Of a stretch of DNA of 8,810 nt, positions 6,149 to 8,810 are shown piece by piece; positions within the stretch are counted from its first letter, which is position 1; the number at the start of each line of letters is the position of its first letter. Source of the DNA: Thaumarchaeota archaeon UBA183 (GTDB lineage Archaea; Thermoproteota; Nitrososphaeria; Nitrososphaerales; UBA183). Position numbers and translations under genes: made by a program. The notes beneath the pieces are model-generated. The model did no database searches and was not told where the DNA came from. It saw only the letters and a list, made by a program, of their open reading frames with translations. Location of the stretch: positions 1 through 8,810 of the forward strand of contig DAEE01000016.1 in assembly GCA_002495205.1 (NCBI GenBank). Direction: 5' to 3'.

Positions 6149-6694
6149 TCAGGGGATGAATACTGCCCCAGCGACCACAGTGGTCCACTGGCCCTTCTGG
6201 GCAACTGCGCTCTGCGTGATGTTCGCGGTCTTGATGATCTTCCCGGACGACTTGAAGACCTGCTCCCGCTCGTCCCATGAGGTGTTGATGTCGAAGTCCA
6301 GCCCCAGTGTCGAAGCGAGCATCTGGGCCGCGAGGTCCTCGCTGTACTCGCCGGCCTCCTCGTCAGTCACACCGAAGCCGTGCCACTCCGAAAGGTAGCC
6401 GTGGACGGTTTCGTCCCTGGGTATAGCCAGCCCTATGGAAGCGGCCAGCAGCCTGTGCGGCTCATCGGTCGAGTTCCGGGCCAGGACGAGGAACACTATC
6501 TCGCCGGGCTTGAGCATGGCTGTGCCCTGCTCTCTGGTGATCTGCTTGCACCCGGGAGGGACTATGCTGGAGACGGTGACGAGGTTGTAGGCGCTGATGC
6601 CAGCGTCCTTCAGCGCCACCTCGAAGGAGGCGAGGTTCTCCTTGTGCCTCCCCGAACCCTTCGTCAGAAAGAAGTACCTTGGCACCTGAGACAA
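6149..6694 (-). CDS. pdaD: Pyruvoyl-dependent arginine decarboxylase
   Basis: Converts L-arginine to agmatine and CO2, the entry step of archaeal polyamine synthesis and the source of agmatine for agmatidine in the archaeal tRNA-Ile2 anticodon. The 181-residue proenzyme shows the self-cleavage site in [13 protein letters not shown] (37-49): cleavage between S42 and S43 would turn S43 into the catalytic pyruvoyl group and leave a 42-residue beta chain. N37 lies six residues before it, as in the characterised Methanocaldococcus enzyme, and E103 in [10 protein letters not shown] is the likely catalytic acid. The rest of the family pattern, [11 protein letters not shown] (63-73) and the GLAIPRD segment (88-94), is intact, so the enzyme should be active. 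The start is TTG at 6692-6694, supported by a TATA box 30 bases upstream; GTG at 6683-6685 is the alternative. Convergent with the TPR-like gene. Confidence 0.93.
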   Translation of the reverse strand: MSQVPRYFFLTKGSGRHKENLASFEVALKDAGISAYNLVTVSSIVPPGCKQITREQGTAMLKPGEIVFLVLARNSTDEPHRLLAASIGLAIPRDETVHGYLSEWHGFGVTDEEAGEYSEDLAAQMLASTLGLDFDINTSWDEREQVFKSSGKIIKTANITQSAVAQKGQWTTVVAGAVFIP

Positions 6695-6719
6695 GTGGGC
6701 TCCGAAGGTTTTCCTTTTG

Positions 6720-6727
6720 TTATTAAG
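6720..6727 (-). promoter_or_regulatory. TATA box for the arginine decarboxylase gene
   Basis: Minus-strand CTTAATAA inside the most AT-rich patch of the window (about 6708-6742), centred 30 bases upstream of TTG 6694. It gives the decarboxylase its own promoter although the SemiSWEET gene ends only 48 bases upstream. Confidence 0.5.
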
Positions 6728-6742
6728 AATTGAAATCGATTC

Positions 6743-7045
6743 TCAGGTTTGAGAGTGCGCGCCAGGGGTGTGGGAGGTGCCGCGCTCCATGCCGTACCTC
6801 AGCTTCACAGACAGCAGAATCACGTACAGGACGCAGTTCACGCCGTTCCAGAGTATGACAGAAAGCAGCCCCAGCAGCAGGCCGTAGGTCAGCCACAGCG
6901 CAGTTCCAGCAAGCGACAGCAGGTTGAACGGGAGGCTGATCTCCTGGGCGTCCCTCATCCTCCAGACGCGGAGAATCTGGGGGACCAGGCCGAAGGAGAC
7001 CAGGAACCCGGCGCCTAGCCCGATTGCTTCTGCGATTGCGACCAT
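6743..7045 (-). CDS. SemiSWEET / PQ-loop membrane protein
   Basis: A 100-residue protein with one triple-helix bundle: membrane segments at about 6-26, 37-57 and 60-82, then a short polar tail. The PQ motif is at P22-Q23 in the first helix (FGLVPQILRVWR), followed by the loop SLPFNLLSLAGTALWLTYG and the third-helix NCVLYVILL, all as in SemiSWEETs, which dimerise to form a sugar uniporter. W51 and N70 sit where SWEET-family proteins place their sugar-contacting Trp and Asn. Sugar transport is known for characterised relatives; other PQ-loop proteins move different solutes, so the substrate is inferred. The start is ATG 7043-7045. A weak AT patch at 7061-7077 may hold the promoter. It lies upstream of arginine decarboxylase on the same strand, with no evident functional link. 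Confidence 0.87.
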   Translation of the reverse strand: MVAIAEAIGLGAGFLVSFGLVPQILRVWRMRDAQEISLPFNLLSLAGTALWLTYGLLLGLLSVILWNGVNCVLYVILLSVKLRYGMERGTSHTPGAHSQT

Positions 7046-7180
7046 CCTGGAGAGCCGTCCATAATCGCCAGATTACGCTTTCCCCTGGGTGTGTCCGCGA
7101 CGCGCGGCCGGCAATCGGTGGGTCAGGGTGCTGTGTGGAGCAGGGCGCCCGGTGATGGAGAATGCGTGCAGGCCCGGTTG

Positions 7181-8188
7181 CTAGAGGAAGGCCGAAGGCA
7201 GCTGCATGTCCTTCATTGTGAGGAGCCCAGGCGGTGCGCTGACCACCTTCGGGACCATGTTGACCAGCATCGCGACCGTGCCGTGGTCGCCGTGGACGCA
7301 CGGGCTTATCCTGCAGTTCACAGGCGGGGTCCCGTCTATCTCGACCTGGTCGTACTCCTCCTCCGAGCCCACGTAGGCCGCGAAGTTCAGCTCGATCAGA
7401 GGCTTCCCTCCCACCAGGCCCCTGGCCGACTGCTTCACCCCTGCCACCCTGCCTGCGGGAATCCTGACGTAGCCCTCGCTGGTGGCAGTCTCGGCCATGA
7501 CGGGCTCCACCCTGCCTATCTCCACCTTTCCAAGCTTCCAGCCTATGGCGTCTGCCAGCATCGAGACCGACTGCTCGAGCCCCACGTGACCGGATATCTG
7601 GTGATTCCTGATTGCAGACTGGAACTCGTCCCTCGTCATCCCCGCTCCCACCTTCTTCTGGAATGGGATGCGCCTGGTGGCTGCGTTCATCCTCCGGCTG
7701 ATTCTGATTCTTCTGATGCTCTTGCAGGGGGCTGTCAGGGCTATGGGGAGGGCGTCCATGAGGAAACCGGGGTTGATCCCTGTCCCCAGGACCGTCGCGC
7801 CGTGCTTCTTCGCGAGCAGGTCGAGCTTGGCCGAAAGCTGCCTGTTGACCACGTAGGGGTAGGAGAGCTCCTCGCAGGAGGAGACCACGTCGACCCCGTG
7901 GCTGACCAGGGACTGCAGCTGGGGGTAGGCGCCTTTGAGGTAGCTCGAGGTAGTGTGGATCGCGATGTCTACGTCGTCGGTCAGGACACTGTCGAGATCG
8001 TCGGAGACCTTGATGCCGGCCCTGTGGCCTGAGCCGATCACGGCGCCCAGGTCCTTGCCCACCTTCTTCGGGTCGATGTCGTAGGCGCCGACAAGGTTCA
8101 GTTGCTTCTGCTTCTCCTCCAGGATAAACCTGGCAGTGAGGCTTCCGATCACTCCCGCTCCGAATGTGACGACGTTCAGTCTCCTCAT
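7181..8188 (-). CDS. 2,4-diaminopentanoate dehydrogenase-like NAD(P) oxidoreductase
   Basis: A 335-residue two-domain dehydrogenase. The N-terminal Rossmann fold has the dinucleotide motif GAGVIGS (10-16) and an acidic end of the second strand (AYDIDPKKVG, 35-44), consistent with NAD preference or dual use. The dihydrodipicolinate-reductase-like segment continues with DIAIHTTSS (74-82), a SSCEELSYP motif (103-111) and GTGINPGFLMDALP (135-148). The C-terminal half, ending PKVVSAPPGLLTMKDMQLP (313-331), matches the C-terminal domain of 2,4-diaminopentanoate dehydrogenase (Ord), an ornithine-fermentation enzyme. Most archaeal homologues probably act on other amino or imino acids, so the specific substrate is not assured; it is not the DapB of lysine synthesis, which is shorter. 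The start is ATG 8186-8188, with a TATA-like box centred about 27 bases upstream. Confidence 0.85.
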   Translation of the reverse strand: MRRLNVVTFGAGVIGSLTARFILEEKQKQLNLVGAYDIDPKKVGKDLGAVIGSGHRAGIKVSDDLDSVLTDDVDIAIHTTSSYLKGAYPQLQSLVSHGVDVVSSCEELSYPYVVNRQLSAKLDLLAKKHGATVLGTGINPGFLMDALPIALTAPCKSIRRIRISRRMNAATRRIPFQKKVGAGMTRDEFQSAIRNHQISGHVGLEQSVSMLADAIGWKLGKVEIGRVEPVMAETATSEGYVRIPAGRVAGVKQSARGLVGGKPLIELNFAAYVGSEEEYDQVEIDGTPPVNCRISPCVHGDHGTVAMLVNMVPKVVSAPPGLLTMKDMQLPSAFL

Positions 8189-8445
8189 TGGGCCGGATTC
8201 ACCACGCCGCCGAATTAAGGCCTGCGCCTAATGGACCTGCAGCGGAGCCGGAGGCTTTCGTTTCTACTCTTGGGAATCGTCTCACGGGTTAAATGCGGCT
8301 CGGCGTGGGACCGGTCAGAAGCGATTCGATTGATGACCAGTGGAGAGCCGACGCCGAAGGTGTGCCCTGAGACCGTCCTCGTGCTTGCGCTGAAGCCACG
8401 CTTCCTGCGACGGTAGCCCCGGCCCGGGTCTGGGAGGCAGGGAGA
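8189..8445. other. 257-base divergent spacer
   Basis: Longest non-coding stretch of the window, between the divergent dehydrogenase and MFS genes. It holds the dehydrogenase TATA box near its left end and a plus-strand GTTAAATG (8288-8295) that could be a promoter with a long leader for the MFS gene. A 61-codon plus frame from ATG 8231 to the stop at 8414-8416 is present, but it has no recognisable domain and I do not call it. No tRNA or clear guide RNA was found. Confidence 0.45.
8212..8219 (-). promoter_or_regulatory. TATA box for the dehydrogenase gene
   Basis: Minus-strand CTTAATTC flanked by GC-rich sequence, centred about 27 bases upstream of ATG 8188, the spacing expected for a leaderless transcript. 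Confidence 0.45.
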
Positions 8446-8810
8446 ACGGCCGAATACAAGTGGGTTGTCCTTTCGAACACGACCCTGGGCACCCTCATGT
8501 CGTCTCTCGACGGCAACATCGTGCTGATAGCACTCCCGACCATCGCAAGGGACCTCCCGGGCACTTCGCTCTTCGACCTGCTCTGGATCCTCCTCGGCTA
8601 CCAGCTGGTCACGGCGACCGTCCTCGTCAACTTCGGGAGGCTCGCCGACATGTTCGGCAGGGTCAGGCTCTACAACTTCGGCTTCGCGCTGTTCACCTTC
8701 GGCTCGGCGCTGTGCAGCTTCTCCCAGAGCAGCACTCAGCTCATAGGGTTCCGCCTAGTCCAGGCCCTCGGCGCGGGTTTCCTATTCTCGAACAGTGCGG
8801 CCATCATCAC
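8446..8810 (+). CDS. DHA2-type MFS transporter (EmrB/QacA-like), 3' end missing
   Basis: The first roughly 121 codons of a 14-helix drug:proton antiporter-type MFS protein; the rest lies beyond the window. The first helix (KWVVLSNTTLGTLMSSLDG) leads into the DHA2 hallmark LIALPTIARDL, a second helix (LLWILLGYQLVTATVLVNFG), motif A as GRLADMFGRVRLYNFG, and a further block RLVQALGAGFLFSNSAA near the edge. Characterised relatives export drugs, dyes or antibiotics; this substrate is unknown. Homology-like sequence reaches back to about 8452, but between the in-frame stop at 8368-8370 and ATG 8497 there is no ATG, GTG or TTG. ATG 8497 would cut away half of the first helix. I place the start provisionally at ACG 8446, nine bases or so after GGGAGG (8432-8437); a sequencing error, a frameshift or a rare start are all possible. 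Confidence 0.8.

Noticed and set aside
7046..7180. GC-rich spacer examined for a tRNA or structured RNA.
   Set aside because: No cloverleaf, T-loop consensus or extended pairing could be built on either strand.
7091..8032. 313-codon plus-strand frame opposite the dehydrogenase gene.
   Set aside because: Antisense shadow; the minus frame has the Rossmann and C-terminal family motifs.
8331..8393. Possible C/D-box guide RNA: TGATGA (8331-8336) with CTGA at 8367-8370 and 8390-8393.
   Set aside because: Guide lengths are wrong, C' is not recognisable and flanking bases do not pair.
8231..8416. 61-codon plus-strand frame in the divergent spacer.
   Set aside because: No domain and no promoter at suitable spacing; it crosses a likely promoter element (8288-8295).

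Overview
The window is GC-rich DNA that I read as archaeal. Three things support this. Several genes have a TATA-like, AT-rich box centred about 26-31 bases upstream of the chosen start codon, with no convincing Shine-Dalgarno in between, which is the arrangement of leaderless archaeal transcripts. GTG and TTG starts are frequent. The gene content also fits: a pyruvoyl-dependent arginine decarboxylase and a YjbQ protein with the PGST version of its active-site segment. A Thermoproteota-type (Nitrososphaeria or Bathyarchaeia-like) soil or sediment lineage is a guess, because no rRNA or other marker gene is present.

Layout. Bases 1-72 hold no gene I can assign. A 12-TM-type MFS transporter (73-1290, minus) diverges from an unrecognised 180-residue protein with a helical, probably coiled-coil C-terminus (1462-2004, plus). 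A small nitroreductase-family flavoprotein (2029-2544, minus) lies downstream of a fumarylacetoacetate-hydrolase-family enzyme (2616-3449, minus), with a strong hairpin between them. An 82-base divergent promoter region separates that enzyme from a class I/II PLP aminotransferase (3532-4674, plus), which converges on a YjbQ/UPF0047 gene (4681-5121, minus). A 57-base gap with a single TATA box separates YjbQ from an unrecognised protein (5179-5682, plus), followed by a small TPR-like protein (5778-6125, plus). Then come three minus-strand genes: pyruvoyl-dependent arginine decarboxylase (6149-6694), a SemiSWEET/PQ-loop membrane protein (6743-7045) and a NAD(P)-dependent oxidoreductase of the 2,4-diaminopentanoate dehydrogenase / DapB-like fold (7181-8188). 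A DHA2-type (EmrB/QacA-like) MFS transporter enters near 8446 and runs off the right edge.

The genes look like ordinary chromosomal metabolism and transport, mostly in single-gene units or short pairs with their own promoters. Amino-acid chemistry recurs (aminotransferase, arginine decarboxylase, diaminopentanoate-dehydrogenase-like enzyme), but nothing ties these into one pathway. I see no mobile element, CRISPR array, tRNA or rRNA, and no convincing new defence or biosynthetic system. The points most worth a second look are the missing standard start codon of the right-hand MFS gene, the apparently shared TATA box at 5144-5152, the hairpin at 2584-2611 and the three small proteins of unknown function.
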